A stretch of 64,000 bases of DNA. Source: Mycolicibacterium sediminis (GTDB taxonomy: Bacteria > Actinomycetota > Actinomycetes > Mycobacteriales > Mycobacteriaceae). The DNA is taken from assembly GCF_010731735.1 (NCBI RefSeq), contig NZ_AP022588.1, positions 5,270,001-5,334,000 of the forward strand. Reading direction: 5' to 3'. The position numbers and the translations under genes were made by a program. The stretch's first letter is position 1, and each line of letters opens with the position of its first letter. The notes under the pieces were generated by a model. It was not told the origin of the DNA. It made no database searches and was given only the letters and a program-made list of their open reading frames with translations. Below are positions 24,920 to 33,601 of this stretch, piece by piece.

Positions 24920-26109
24920 CAGTAGCTCCTCGGCATCCCGAGCACGTGCTCGCCCAGGAAGTTCAGGATCATCTCCTGGCTCACCGGGGCGATCTTCATC
25001 AGTCGCGACTCACGGAAGTACCGGGACACGTGATACTCCTCGGAGTACCCCATGCCGCCGTGGAGTTGCAGGGCCCGGTCCGCGGCGCCGAATCCCGCCT
25101 CGGCGCAGAGGTACTTGGCGGTGTTGGCCTCCCGGCCGCAGGGCTTGCCGTTGTCGTAGAGCCAGGTCGCCTTGCGCAGCACCAGTTCTGCCGCGTCGAG
25201 GTGGGCCAGCGAATCGGCGAGCGGGAATTGCAGCCCCTGGTTCATGCCGATGGGCCGGTTGAAGACGACGCGCTCGTTGCCGTACTTGACGGCCTTCTCG
25301 AGGGCGACCCGACCGATGCCCAGCGCCTCGGCGGCGATCAGCATGCGCTCGGGGTTGAGGCCGTCGAGGATGTACTTGAAGCCCTGCCCCTCCTCGCCGA
25401 CCCGATCCTCGATCGGCACGATCAGGTCGTCGATGAACACCTCGTTGGAGCTGACGGCGTTGCGGCCCATCTTCTTGATCGGCCGCACGTCGACGTGGTC
25501 GCGGTCGATGTCGGTGAGGAACAGCGTCATCCCGTCGGTCTTCTTGGCGCCGCGTGCGGCCAGGGACTCCGGCGACTCGGTACGGGTGAGCAGCAGGATC
25601 TTCTCGGACTCCATGGCCTTGGAGATCCACACCTTCCGGCCGTTGACGCGGTACGAGTCGCCCTCGCGCTTGGCGAACGTCGTGATCCGCGAGGTGTCCA
25701 GGCCTGCACCGGGTTCGGTGACGCCGAAGCACACGTGCAGGTCGCCGTCCACGATGCGCGGCAGCGTCGCGGCCTTCAGCTCCTCGGATCCGTGCTTGAC
25801 GACGGGCTGCATGCCGAAGATGGAGAGGTGAATGGCGCTGGCGCCGTTCATCGCCGCACCCGAGCGGGCGACCTCCTCGAGGAGCAGGGTGGCCTCGGTG
25901 ATGCCGAGTCCGTGACCGCCGTACTCCTCGGGGATCGTCATCCCCAGCCAGCCGCCCGAGGCGATGGCGTCGTAGAACTCGCGAGGGAACTCGTGGTTCT
26001 GGTCCTTCTCCATCCAGTAGTGATCGTCGAACCTGCCGGCCAACTCGGCGACCGACTTCCGGATCAGTTCCTGGTCGTCGCTCAGCTCGAAGCTCATGCC
26101 ACCGGACAC
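24919..26109 (-). CDS. Acyl-CoA dehydrogenase
   Basis: 396 residues, typical FadE. CFGVTEPGAGLDTS and NGRKVWISKA bind FAD and substrate; LHGGMGYSEEY and C-terminal KIAPVSQEMILNFLGEH, where the glutamate is the likely catalytic base. GTG at 26109 has GAGGAG seven bases before it; ATG 26097 is an alternative. First gene of the beta-oxidation operon; introduces the alpha-beta double bond. Confidence 0.94.
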   Translation of the reverse strand: MSGGMSFELSDDQELIRKSVAELAGRFDDHYWMEKDQNHEFPREFYDAIASGGWLGMTIPEEYGGHGLGITEATLLLEEVARSGAAMNGASAIHLSIFGMQPVVKHGSEELKAATLPRIVDGDLHVCFGVTEPGAGLDTSRITTFAKREGDSYRVNGRKVWISKAMESEKILLLTRTESPESLAARGAKKTDGMTLFLTDIDRDHVDVRPIKKMGRNAVSSNEVFIDDLIVPIEDRVGEEGQGFKYILDGLNPERMLIAAEALGIGRVALEKAVKYGNERVVFNRPIGMNQGLQFPLADSLAHLDAAELVLRKATWLYDNGKPCGREANTAKYLCAEAGFGAADRALQLHGGMGYSEEYHVSRYFRESRLMKIAPVSQEMILNFLGEHVLGMPRSY

Positions 26110-26208
26110 GGTGTTCTCCTCATCCTAGAAACATCGAATGACTATGTATCACAACGCACGAGAGCGCTCGTCGGCGCGGTCCCCCGCACCGGCGAGCACT
26201 CCTCAGGC

Positions 26209-27501
26209 CTAGTCCTTGTTGCCCGTGAGTTCCTTGGCGTTGGCGGCGAAGTCGGCGAAGTTGGTGCCGCTCTTCTCGTGCTTGGAGAGCGCCTGGACGG
26301 ACACGTCGTGTCCCTCGGCGGCCTTGCGCAGCGCGCCGACCGTGGCCTGCTCCCTGCTGATGTGGGTGAACGGATCCCAGTTGTACCAACGCATCGCGTT
26401 CTCGTAGGTCATCTTGTTGATCTCGTCGTCGGGCACGGCGTTCTCGGTCAGCACGTCGTGCAACTGCTCCGGGGCGCCCGGCCACATCGAGTCGGAGTGC
26501 GGGTAGTCCGCTTCCCAGCAGATGTTGTCGACGCCGATCTGGTTGCGCAGCGTCACCCCGACCGGATCGGCGATGAAGCACGTCAGGAAGTGCTCCCGGA
26601 ACACCTCGCTGGGCAACTTGCCCCCGAAGTCCTGGTGCGTCCACGTGGAGTGCATCTCGTAGGTGCGGTCGACGCGTTCGAGGAAGTACGGGATCCAGCC
26701 GGTGCCGCCTTCACTCAGGGCGATCTTCAACGTCGGGTACTTCTTCACCGGCGCCGACCAGAGCAGGTCGGCCGCCGCCTGCACGATGTTCATCGGCTGC
26801 AGCGTGATCATCACGTCCATCGGCGCATCCGGCGCCGTGATCGCCAGGCGGCCGGAGGACCCGATGTGCACGTTCAGCACGGTCTCGGTGTCGACCAGCG
26901 CCTCCCACAGTGGCGTCCAGTAGTCGTCGTGGAAGCTGGGATACCCCATCGCCGCCGGGTTCTCGCTGAACGTCAGGGAGTGCACGCCGCGCGCCGCGTT
27001 GCGCCGCACCTCGGCCCCGCACGCCTCGGCGTCCCAGATCACCGGCAGCGTCATCGGGATGAAGCGCGCCGGGTAGGCGCCGCACCACTCCTCGACGTGC
27101 CAGTCGTTGTAGGCCTGCACCAACGCCAGGGAGAACTCCGGATCCTCGGTCGCGAACAGGCGTCCGGCGAAACCGGGGAACGACGGGAAGCACATCGAGC
27201 CGAGGATGCCGCCGGCGTTCATGTCCTTGACCCGCTCGTCGACGTCGAAGCAGCCCTTGCGGATCTCGTCGAGGCCCTGCGGCTCGAGCCCGTACTCCTC
27301 CTTCGGCCGGCCCGCGACGGCGTTGAGCGCGACGTTGGGGATGACGATGTCGCGGAACTGCCACGTGTCGGAACCGTCCGCGTTGTGCACCAGTCGCGGC
27401 GCCTCGTCGCGGTACTTGGCGGGCAGGTGATTCGCCCACATGTCCGGCGGCTCGACGATGTGGTCGTCCACGCTGATCAAGATCATGTCGTCCTTGTTCA
27501 C
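26209..27501 (-). CDS. Amidohydrolase-2 family TIM-barrel metal-dependent hydrolase
   Basis: 430 residues. VDDHIVEPPDMW near the N terminus takes the place of the first metal motif, with NVHIGSSGR, LSEGGTGWIPYFLERVDR and WEADYPHSDSMWP supplying later histidine and aspartate. This is the ACMSD-like branch, whose members decarboxylate or hydrolyse carboxylic acids. GTG 27501 is chosen for AAAGGAA seven bases before. 99 bp separate it from the acyl-CoA dehydrogenase, so it may head the same transcript. A relative lies at 46646-47818. Confidence 0.88.
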   Translation of the reverse strand: MNKDDMILISVDDHIVEPPDMWANHLPAKYRDEAPRLVHNADGSDTWQFRDIVIPNVALNAVAGRPKEEYGLEPQGLDEIRKGCFDVDERVKDMNAGGILGSMCFPSFPGFAGRLFATEDPEFSLALVQAYNDWHVEEWCGAYPARFIPMTLPVIWDAEACGAEVRRNAARGVHSLTFSENPAAMGYPSFHDDYWTPLWEALVDTETVLNVHIGSSGRLAITAPDAPMDVMITLQPMNIVQAAADLLWSAPVKKYPTLKIALSEGGTGWIPYFLERVDRTYEMHSTWTHQDFGGKLPSEVFREHFLTCFIADPVGVTLRNQIGVDNICWEADYPHSDSMWPGAPEQLHDVLTENAVPDDEINKMTYENAMRWYNWDPFTHISREQATVGALRKAAEGHDVSVQALSKHEKSGTNFADFAANAKELTGNKD

Positions 27502-27737
27502 GGACGTTCCTTTCGGTCGACGCTCGAACACCCGCGCAACGGTCGAATCAGCACGCGTTCTCTCTCTATGGAAACTATCCTCTCACCTTACGAGAATCAA
27601 CGTGTTCGCATCGAGGAAAGGTCATCGATGCTGCACCGATGACCTTCTCGCGGCAACGTGAACTGCCTGCACACGGCCCCGGACGGACCGTCTCGTTGAC
27701 GATTCGGCCCAGAAGTGGAAATCTATTGGTCAAATAT

Positions 27738-27752
27738 GAGAATCTGATTCTC
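27738..27752. promoter_or_regulatory. GAGAAT-CTG-ATTCTC palindrome upstream of Rieske cassette 3
   Basis: Perfect 15-bp core, extended by TAT/ATA to a 21-bp perfect palindrome (27735-27755), 40 bp before the CMD start. One of five related sites. The 290-bp divergent region 27502-27792 also holds a lone half-site (ACGAGAATC near 27580-27588) but no other feature I can support. Confidence 0.7.
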
Positions 27753-27792
27753 ATAACCGCGAGATGGCGCCGAGGACCGGAGGGAGGACGTC

Positions 27793-28323
27793 GTGCGAGT
27801 CACACCGATCGGGCCCGAGGACTGGGACGAGAACGTGGTCAAGGCGATGTCCGTCATGCTGTCCCCCGATCGTCTGGAGCGGCGTGACCCGGGCACGGCC
27901 CTGGCCACCCTGGCGCGCAATCCCAAGCTGACGCGAGCGTTCCTGCGCTTCAACGTCTACCTGCTGTTCGGGTCGACGCTGCCCGCACGCGTTCGCGAAC
28001 TCGCCGTCCTGCGCGTCGCGCACCGGCGCGGCTGCGACTACGAGTGGATCCACCACGTCGAGATGGGGACCGAGGTGGGCCTGAGTTCCGCGTCCATCGA
28101 GGCCGTCACTCGTGGGGAGGGGCTCGACGAGTTCGACCAGGCGGTGATCACCGCCGTCGACGAACTCGAGGAGAAGTCGAACATGACGGACGCGAGCTGG
28201 TCGATCCTCTCGCAGCACCTGGACGAGCCGCAACGCATGGACTTCGTCTTCACCGTCGGCTGCTATGGCCTGCTGGCCATGGCGTTCAACACCTTTGGCG
28301 TACTACCGGAACAGGAGAACTGA
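27793..28323 (+). CDS. Carboxymuconolactone decarboxylase (CMD) family protein
   Basis: 176 residues, paralogue of 244-780: shared LPARVRELAVLRVAHRRGCDY (read as PARVRELAVLRVAH, then RRGCDYEWIHH) and a C-terminal QRMDFVFTVG. Only one active-site cysteine. GTG start with GGAGG upstream, first gene of the third Rieske cassette, 4 bp from the Rieske gene. Recurrence with Rieske genes in two cassettes suggests a role in the same reaction route. Confidence 0.84.
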   Translation: MRVTPIGPEDWDENVVKAMSVMLSPDRLERRDPGTALATLARNPKLTRAFLRFNVYLLFGSTLPARVRELAVLRVAHRRGCDYEWIHHVEMGTEVGLSSASIEAVTRGEGLDEFDQAVITAVDELEEKSNMTDASWSILSQHLDEPQRMDFVFTVGCYGLLAMAFNTFGVLPEQEN

Positions 28324-28327
28324 CGAC

Positions 28328-29662
28328 ATGGCCTTCTTCAAGAAACCCGATGCGGGGAGCTGGACCGAGCACTGGCCGGAGCTGGGCACGGCGCCGGTCG
28401 ACTACACCGACTCGGTCGATCCCGAGCACTGGTTGCTCGAGCAGCAGGCGATCTTCAAGAGGACCTGGCTCCAGATGGGCCGGGTGGAGCTGATTCCCAA
28501 GAAGGGCAACTACGTCACCCGTGAGTTGCCGTCGGCCGGAGCGGGCGTGTCGATCATCATCGTCAACGACGGCGAGCAGATCCGGTCCTTCTACAACTTC
28601 TGCCGCCATCGCGGTAACAAGCTGGTGTGGACCGACTTTCCCGGCGAAGAGGTGTCCGGCACCTGCCGTCAGTTCACCTGCAAGTACCACGCCTGGCGCT
28701 ACTCGCTCAAGGGCGACCTGACCTTCATCCAGCAGGAGGGCGAGTTCTTCGACGTCGACAAGGCCGACTACGGATTGGTGTCGGTGCGCTGCGAGGTGTG
28801 GGAGGGCTTCATCTTCGTCAACCTCGACGACGACGCGGCGCCGCTGCGCGAGTACCTGGGCGAGTTCGCCGAGGGCCTGGAGGGCTACCCGTATCACGAG
28901 ATGACGGAGCACTACAGCTACCGCTCGGAGATCAACGCGAACTGGAAACTCTTCATCGACGCCTTCACCGAGTTCTATCACGCACCGATCCTGCACATGA
29001 AGCAGGCGGAGAAGGAGGAGGCCGAGAAGCTGGCCAAGTTCGGCTTCGAAGCGCTGGCCTACGACATCAAGGGCGACCACTCGATGGTCTCGTCGTGGGG
29101 CGGCATGTCGCCGCCGAAGGACATCAACATGGTCAAGCCGATCGAACAGATTCTGCACAGTGGCCTGTTCGGCCCGTGGGACCGTCCCGACATCGACGGC
29201 ATCCAGGTCGACGAACTGCCGCCGGCCATCAATCCGGGTCGGCACAAGAGCTGGGGCACCGACTCCTTCGAGTTCTTCCCCAACTTCACGCTGCTGTTCT
29301 GGGCACCGGGTTGGTACCTGACCTACAACTACTGGCCGACGGCCGTGAACAAGCACATCTTCGAGGCCGATCTGTACTTCGTGCCACCGAAGAACCTGCG
29401 TGAGCGACTGAGTCAGGAACTCGCCGCGGTCACCTTCAAGGAGTACGCCTTCCAGGACGCGAACACCCTGGAGGCCACGCAGACCCAGATCGGCACCAGG
29501 ATCGTCAAGGACTTCCCGCTGTGCGATCAGGAGATCCTGCTGCGTCACCTGCACATGACCGCGCACCAGTACGTGGACAGGTACAAGGCCGAACTGGCCA
29601 ACGGTTCCCAGAACGGCAAGCATGCCGCCACCACCGACGTGAAGGACGCCGCACGTGTCTAA
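28328..29662 (+). CDS. Rieske [2Fe-2S] non-heme iron oxygenase, alpha-type subunit, copy 3
   Basis: 444 residues. Rieske ligands C92, H94, C118, H121 (CRHRGNK, CKYHAW); iron ligands in DAFTEFYHAPILH. Same N terminus as copies 1 and 2 (GSWTEHWPELGTAPV). It has a longer, polar C-terminal tail (NGSQNGKHAATT). ATG 28328 with CAGGAG upstream. The small partner overlaps by 8 bp; no local reductase, so electrons probably come from an unlinked or shared reductase such as 4007-5038. Confidence 0.93.
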   Translation: MAFFKKPDAGSWTEHWPELGTAPVDYTDSVDPEHWLLEQQAIFKRTWLQMGRVELIPKKGNYVTRELPSAGAGVSIIIVNDGEQIRSFYNFCRHRGNKLVWTDFPGEEVSGTCRQFTCKYHAWRYSLKGDLTFIQQEGEFFDVDKADYGLVSVRCEVWEGFIFVNLDDDAAPLREYLGEFAEGLEGYPYHEMTEHYSYRSEINANWKLFIDAFTEFYHAPILHMKQAEKEEAEKLAKFGFEALAYDIKGDHSMVSSWGGMSPPKDINMVKPIEQILHSGLFGPWDRPDIDGIQVDELPPAINPGRHKSWGTDSFEFFPNFTLLFWAPGWYLTYNYWPTAVNKHIFEADLYFVPPKNLRERLSQELAAVTFKEYAFQDANTLEATQTQIGTRIVKDFPLCDQEILLRHLHMTAHQYVDRYKAELANGSQNGKHAATTDVKDAARV

Positions 29663-29984
29663 GTTGCCCGAGGAGTTCGCCGACCTGGAGCGGTTCGCCG
29701 ACTGGTGCCTGCCCACCGAGGAGGAGCGCTACCAGAAGCGCCTGAACTCGACGATGGCCGAGATGCAGGAGTTCTACGACGCAGGCATGGCGCGACTCGA
29801 GGACATCATGGTCTATGTCGACGCCCGCTTTCCGCTCGCGTCGATGCCGGAGGACGCCAAGGCCCTGGTCCACCTGGGTCAGTCGATCGTGATGGTCAGC
29901 TTCCCGATCGAGGTGTGGAAGCAGCCGCGGGTCCTCGACAGCGGCGCCGCCTACATCGACCTCATCAAGGAGCCGGTGGTCTAG
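29655..29984 (+). CDS. Small Rieske-associated protein, copy 3 (109 aa)
   Basis: Third copy of the unknown family, most like copy 2 (LPEEFADLE, WCLPTEEERY, FYDAG, MVSFPIEVWKQPRVLDSGA). It has lost the YCDKF cysteine pattern (VYVDARF here). GTG start lies inside the last codons of the Rieske gene, and the amidohydrolase begins 2 bp after its stop. The constant order Rieske-small protein-amidohydrolase in copies 2 and 3 argues for a functional unit. Confidence 0.82.
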   Translation: MSKLPEEFADLERFADWCLPTEEERYQKRLNSTMAEMQEFYDAGMARLEDIMVYVDARFPLASMPEDAKALVHLGQSIVMVSFPIEVWKQPRVLDSGAAYIDLIKEPVV

Positions 29985-29986
29985 GC

Positions 29987-31228
29987 GTGCCCCCTCAACC
30001 GCCGACAACGCTCAAGGCCGCCGGCTACGTCGACGTCGACGCAGGCGAGATCGTCCGTCCCGGCGTCGTGCACGTCGCCGACGGTGTCATCGTGGGCATC
30101 GGTGGTGACCATCCGTCGGAGTCGTCGACCGTCATCGACCTCGGCGACGCGATCCTCCTGCCCGGGCTCATGGACATGGAGGTCAACCTCCTCATGGGTG
30201 GGCGCGGCGAATCTCCTGGCCTGTCCCAGGTCCAGGACGATCCGCCGACCCGCGTGCTGCGCGCGGTCGGCAACGCCCGCCGCACGCTGCGCGCCGGCTT
30301 CACCACGGTGCGCAACCTCGGCCTGTTCGTGAAGACCGGCGGGTACCTGCTCGACGTCGCGCTCGGCAAGGCGATCGAGGACGGCTGGATCGAGGGACCC
30401 CGCGTCGTCCCGGCCGGACACGCGATCACCCCGACCGGCGGCCATCTCGACCCGACGATGTTCGCCGCCTTCATGCCGGGCGCCCTGGAGTTGACGGTCG
30501 AGGAGGGCATCGCCAACGGTGTCGACGAGGTCCGCAAGGCCGTGCGATACCAGATCAAGCACGGTGCCCAACTCATCAAGGTGTGCGTGTCCGGCGGGGT
30601 GATGTCACTGACCGGAGAGGCCGGTGCACAACACTATTCGGACGACGAGCTGCGCGCCATCGTCGACGAGGCGCACCGCCGTGGCTTGCGGGTGGCCGCC
30701 CACACCCATGGCGCCGAGGCCGTCAAGCACGCCGTCGCGTGCGGCATCGACTGCATCGAGCACGGCTTCCTGATGGACGACGAGGCCATCCAGATGCTCG
30801 TCGACAACGAGCGCTTCCTGGTGACGACCCGCCGCCTCGCCGAGGCCATGGACGTGTCCAAGGCTCCGAAGGTGCTGCAGGACAAGGCCGCCGAGATGTT
30901 CCCGAAGGCCAAGACGTCGATCAAGGCCGCGTACGAGGCGGGCGTGAAGATCGCGGTCGGCACCGACGCACCTGCCATCCCGCATGGCAAGAACGCCGAC
31001 GAACTCGTCACCCTCGTCGACTGGGGCATGCCTGCCGCCGCGGTGCTGAGGGCGGCCACGGTCGTGGCTGCCGATCTGATCAACCGGACCGACCTCGGCC
31101 GGATCGCCGAGGGGTACCTCGCCGACGTCATTGCGGTGCCCGGCGATCCGCTCGAGGACATCTCCGTTACACAGCATGTCAACTTTGTAATGAAGGGCGG
31201 TAAGGTCTACCGACATGACAGTGCCTAA
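29987..31228 (+). CDS. Amidohydrolase-superfamily protein lacking the HxH metal motif, copy 2
   Basis: 413 residues, same length as 5582-6823 and similar throughout. LPGLMD-M-E65-V-N67 replaces DxHxH; the lysine in QLIKVCVSGG (about K198), H239 (VAAHTHG), H259 (CIEHGF) and D327 (VGTDAPAIPHG) remain. GTG start. Overlaps the SnoaL-like gene by 14 bp. The same two substitutions in both copies show that the loss is inherited and kept, not random decay. Confidence 0.88.
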   Translation: MPPQPPTTLKAAGYVDVDAGEIVRPGVVHVADGVIVGIGGDHPSESSTVIDLGDAILLPGLMDMEVNLLMGGRGESPGLSQVQDDPPTRVLRAVGNARRTLRAGFTTVRNLGLFVKTGGYLLDVALGKAIEDGWIEGPRVVPAGHAITPTGGHLDPTMFAAFMPGALELTVEEGIANGVDEVRKAVRYQIKHGAQLIKVCVSGGVMSLTGEAGAQHYSDDELRAIVDEAHRRGLRVAAHTHGAEAVKHAVACGIDCIEHGFLMDDEAIQMLVDNERFLVTTRRLAEAMDVSKAPKVLQDKAAEMFPKAKTSIKAAYEAGVKIAVGTDAPAIPHGKNADELVTLVDWGMPAAAVLRAATVVAADLINRTDLGRIAEGYLADVIAVPGDPLEDISVTQHVNFVMKGGKVYRHDSA

Positions 31229-31667
31229 CAGTCAGCGCACGACCCGCACCGAGGACCTCGTCGACATCCAGCAGCTCCTGGCGAAGTACGCGGTGACCAT
31301 CACCCAGGGCGACGTCGAGGGCCTCGTCGAGGTCTTCACCCCCGACGGCACGTACAGCGCCTTCGGCTCGACCTACACCCTGGCACGGTTTCCCGAACTC
31401 GTCGCAGCCGCTCCCAGCGGCCTGTTCATGACGGGCACGTCGCTGGTGAACCTCGACGCTGACGATCCGGACCGCGCGACCGGCACGCAGCCGCTGTGCT
31501 TCGTCGAGCACTCCTCGCACGACATGCGCATCGGCTACTACCGCGACGAGTACCTGCGCACCGACGACGGTTGGCGACTCAAGACCAGGGCCATGACGTT
31601 CATCCGACGCAACGGCGACCACGACTCCGGTCGCCCGCACGCGATCGGAAGGCCAGAGGCAGGATGA
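31215..31667 (+). CDS. SnoaL-like/NTF2-fold protein
   Basis: 150 residues, one cone-shaped NTF2-type domain: EDLVDIQQLLAKYAVTITQGD, then VFTPDGTYSAFG, and a C-terminal YLRTDDGWRLKTRAM. Family members are polyketide cyclases, ketosteroid isomerase-like or dehydratase proteins; classical dioxygenase beta subunits share this fold, so it could also be a partner of Rieske copy 3. The context of steroid/aromatic-type genes fits either. ATG 31215, ATGA overlap with the next gene. Confidence 0.82.
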   Translation: MTVPNSQRTTRTEDLVDIQQLLAKYAVTITQGDVEGLVEVFTPDGTYSAFGSTYTLARFPELVAAAPSGLFMTGTSLVNLDADDPDRATGTQPLCFVEHSSHDMRIGYYRDEYLRTDDGWRLKTRAMTFIRRNGDHDSGRPHAIGRPEAG

Positions 31668-32800
31668 CCGCCGACACGAGCACCGACGTCCCGACCACCA
31701 CCGACTTCCGCGCCCGCCTCGTCGCGTGGCTCGGCGAACACGACCTGACCCCGCCCGGTGATCACTCACTCGACGCTCACCTGGCCCAGCACCAACGCGT
31801 CCTCGGCGCCCTGAACGACGCGGGCTGGATGCGCTGGGGCTGGCCGGAATCCGCTGGTGGACTGGGCGGGCCGATGATCCTGCGCGCGATCGTGGGCGAG
31901 GAGATCGTCGGCCGTGGACTCGACGATCCCGGGCCGTACTCGATGCTCGAGGTCCTCACTCCGACGATGATCGACTACGCCCGACCGGAACTGGCCGCCG
32001 AGATGGTTCCCCTCTTGCTCTCCGGACGAGAGACCTGGTGTCAGGGCTTCTCCGAACCAGGATCCGGAAGCGACCTGGCCTCGTTGACCACCAAGGCCGA
32101 GCAGCGGGGTGATCGTTGGATCGTCAACGGGCAGAAGGTGTGGACCAGCTACGCGCAGTACGCGAAGCGGTGCATCCTGCTCACCCGGACCGGCGATCGA
32201 TCCACGCCGAACCACGAGGCCCTGACCGCGTTCTTCGTCGACATGGACTCCCCCGGGATCGACGTCCGCCCACTGCGCACCATGCACGGGGTCGACGAGT
32301 TCTGCGAGGTCTACTTCGACGACGTCGAGGTGTCCGCCGACCGCATGCTCGGAAAGCCGGGTGATGGTTGGCAGCTCGCGATGGACCTGCTGCCGTACGA
32401 GCGATCGACGTGCTTCTGGCAGCGCATCGCACACCTGTACTCCAGGCTCGACGCGCTGATCACCGACGTCAGGGAACTCGGCGCGGCCGCGGACGCGGAG
32501 ATGGGCGAGGCCTACCTGGCGCTGCACACGCTGCGCTGCCGTTCGCGGGCCACGCAGCACCGTCTGGGCGACGGCGAGAAACTCGGACCCGAGACATCGA
32601 TCGACAAGGTGCTGCTGGCCGGCGCGGAACAGACCCTGTACGACACGGTTCACGACCTGCTGCCCGGCGCGGTGGAACTCGACGACTCGTCGTGGCGTAC
32701 GGAGTACCTCTACTCGCGGGCGGCGAGCATCTACGGCGGTACCGCTGAGGTACAGCGCAACATCATCGCCCGGCGCCTACTCGACCTCGGAAGGGAGTGA
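31664..32800 (+). CDS. Acyl-CoA dehydrogenase, catalytic-type subunit
   Basis: 378 residues. FSEPGSGSDLASL and NGQKVWTSYAQ, C-terminal SIYGGTAEVQRNIIARRLL with glutamate in the usual base position for long-chain-like enzymes. Followed by a shorter homologue with GTGA overlap, the arrangement of heterotetrameric (alpha2beta2) FadE pairs such as those of cholesterol side-chain degradation. Likely acts on a bulky acyl-CoA. Confidence 0.92.
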   Translation: MTADTSTDVPTTTDFRARLVAWLGEHDLTPPGDHSLDAHLAQHQRVLGALNDAGWMRWGWPESAGGLGGPMILRAIVGEEIVGRGLDDPGPYSMLEVLTPTMIDYARPELAAEMVPLLLSGRETWCQGFSEPGSGSDLASLTTKAEQRGDRWIVNGQKVWTSYAQYAKRCILLTRTGDRSTPNHEALTAFFVDMDSPGIDVRPLRTMHGVDEFCEVYFDDVEVSADRMLGKPGDGWQLAMDLLPYERSTCFWQRIAHLYSRLDALITDVRELGAAADAEMGEAYLALHTLRCRSRATQHRLGDGEKLGPETSIDKVLLAGAEQTLYDTVHDLLPGAVELDDSSWRTEYLYSRAASIYGGTAEVQRNIIARRLLDLGRE

Positions 32801-33597
32801 CCGTGTCGGATTCGCACTCCCTCGGCATGCTCGAGGACGCACTGCGCAAGAGCATGTCCTCGACGTCGGGTCCCGAGCTGGACGCCGCACTGGCCGAGCT
32901 GGGCTGGGCCGACATGCTGTCGGACGCGTTCGACGAGGCCATCCCCCTGGTGTTCCGGCTCCTCGGCGAAACCGGCTCGCACGCCTCGGTTCTCAACGAC
33001 GTCGTCCTCCTGACCGCGGGTCGCGAAGAGGGCCTGACGCCGGCGCTGCCCTTCGCCGGCGGCGGCTGGGTGGAGTGGGACTACGCCAGGGAGCCGGCGA
33101 GCACCGCGCTGGGCGGGTTGCCCCTGCACCCCGTCGACGAGGGCGGTCACCTCCGGCTACCCGATGCGCGCCGGGCGGTGGGCTGGTGGCTGGTCGGCAC
33201 GGCGCGGGCGATGCTGACGCTGGCCCGCCGGCACGCCCTGGACCGAGTCCAGTTCGGCAAGCCCATCGCGTCGTTCCAGGCCGTCCGGCACCGGCTGGCG
33301 GAGACGCTGGTGGCCATCGAGGGCGCCGAGGCGACGCTGAACCTGTCCGGTGTGGACAATCCCGACCTGACCGCCCTGCTGGCCAAGGCGGCCGCGGGGC
33401 GGGCCGCTCTGACCGCGGCCAAGAATTGCCAGCAGGTGCTCGGAGGAATCGGTTTCACCGCCGAGCACGAGCTGCACCTCCACGTGCAGCGTGCGCTGGT
33501 GCTCGACGGATTGCTGGGCAGCTCACGGGAACTGACGAAGCGGGCCGGGGCGGGTCTGCGTGCCCGCGGGTCGGCACCTCGCCTCGCCACGCTGTAG
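32797..33597 (+). CDS. Acyl-CoA dehydrogenase-like partner subunit (short)
   Basis: 266 residues, about two thirds of normal length. The N-terminal half is shortened and lacks a clear FAD/substrate loop (TEPGAGSD absent); the C-terminal helical half is intact: HALDRVQFGKPIASFQAVRH and LGGIGFTAEHELHLHVQRA. No glutamate in the usual catalytic position. Fits the non-catalytic but FAD-completing chain of an alpha2beta2 enzyme with the upstream gene. GTG start at 32797 or 32803. Confidence 0.88.
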   Translation: MTVSDSHSLGMLEDALRKSMSSTSGPELDAALAELGWADMLSDAFDEAIPLVFRLLGETGSHASVLNDVVLLTAGREEGLTPALPFAGGGWVEWDYAREPASTALGGLPLHPVDEGGHLRLPDARRAVGWWLVGTARAMLTLARRHALDRVQFGKPIASFQAVRHRLAETLVAIEGAEATLNLSGVDNPDLTALLAKAAAGRAALTAAKNCQQVLGGIGFTAEHELHLHVQRALVLDGLLGSSRELTKRAGAGLRARGSAPRLATL

Positions 33598-33601
33598 GTC
33601 G

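Noticed and set aside
26110..26208. Terminator or operator between the amidohydrolase and the acyl-CoA dehydrogenase
   Set aside because: Only short GC-rich symmetry (around ACGAGAGCGCTCGT) with no T-run and no second copy.
24946..27642. 898-codon plus-strand open frame
   Set aside because: Antisense to a typical acyl-CoA dehydrogenase and an amidohydrolase; no motif or ribosome site of its own.
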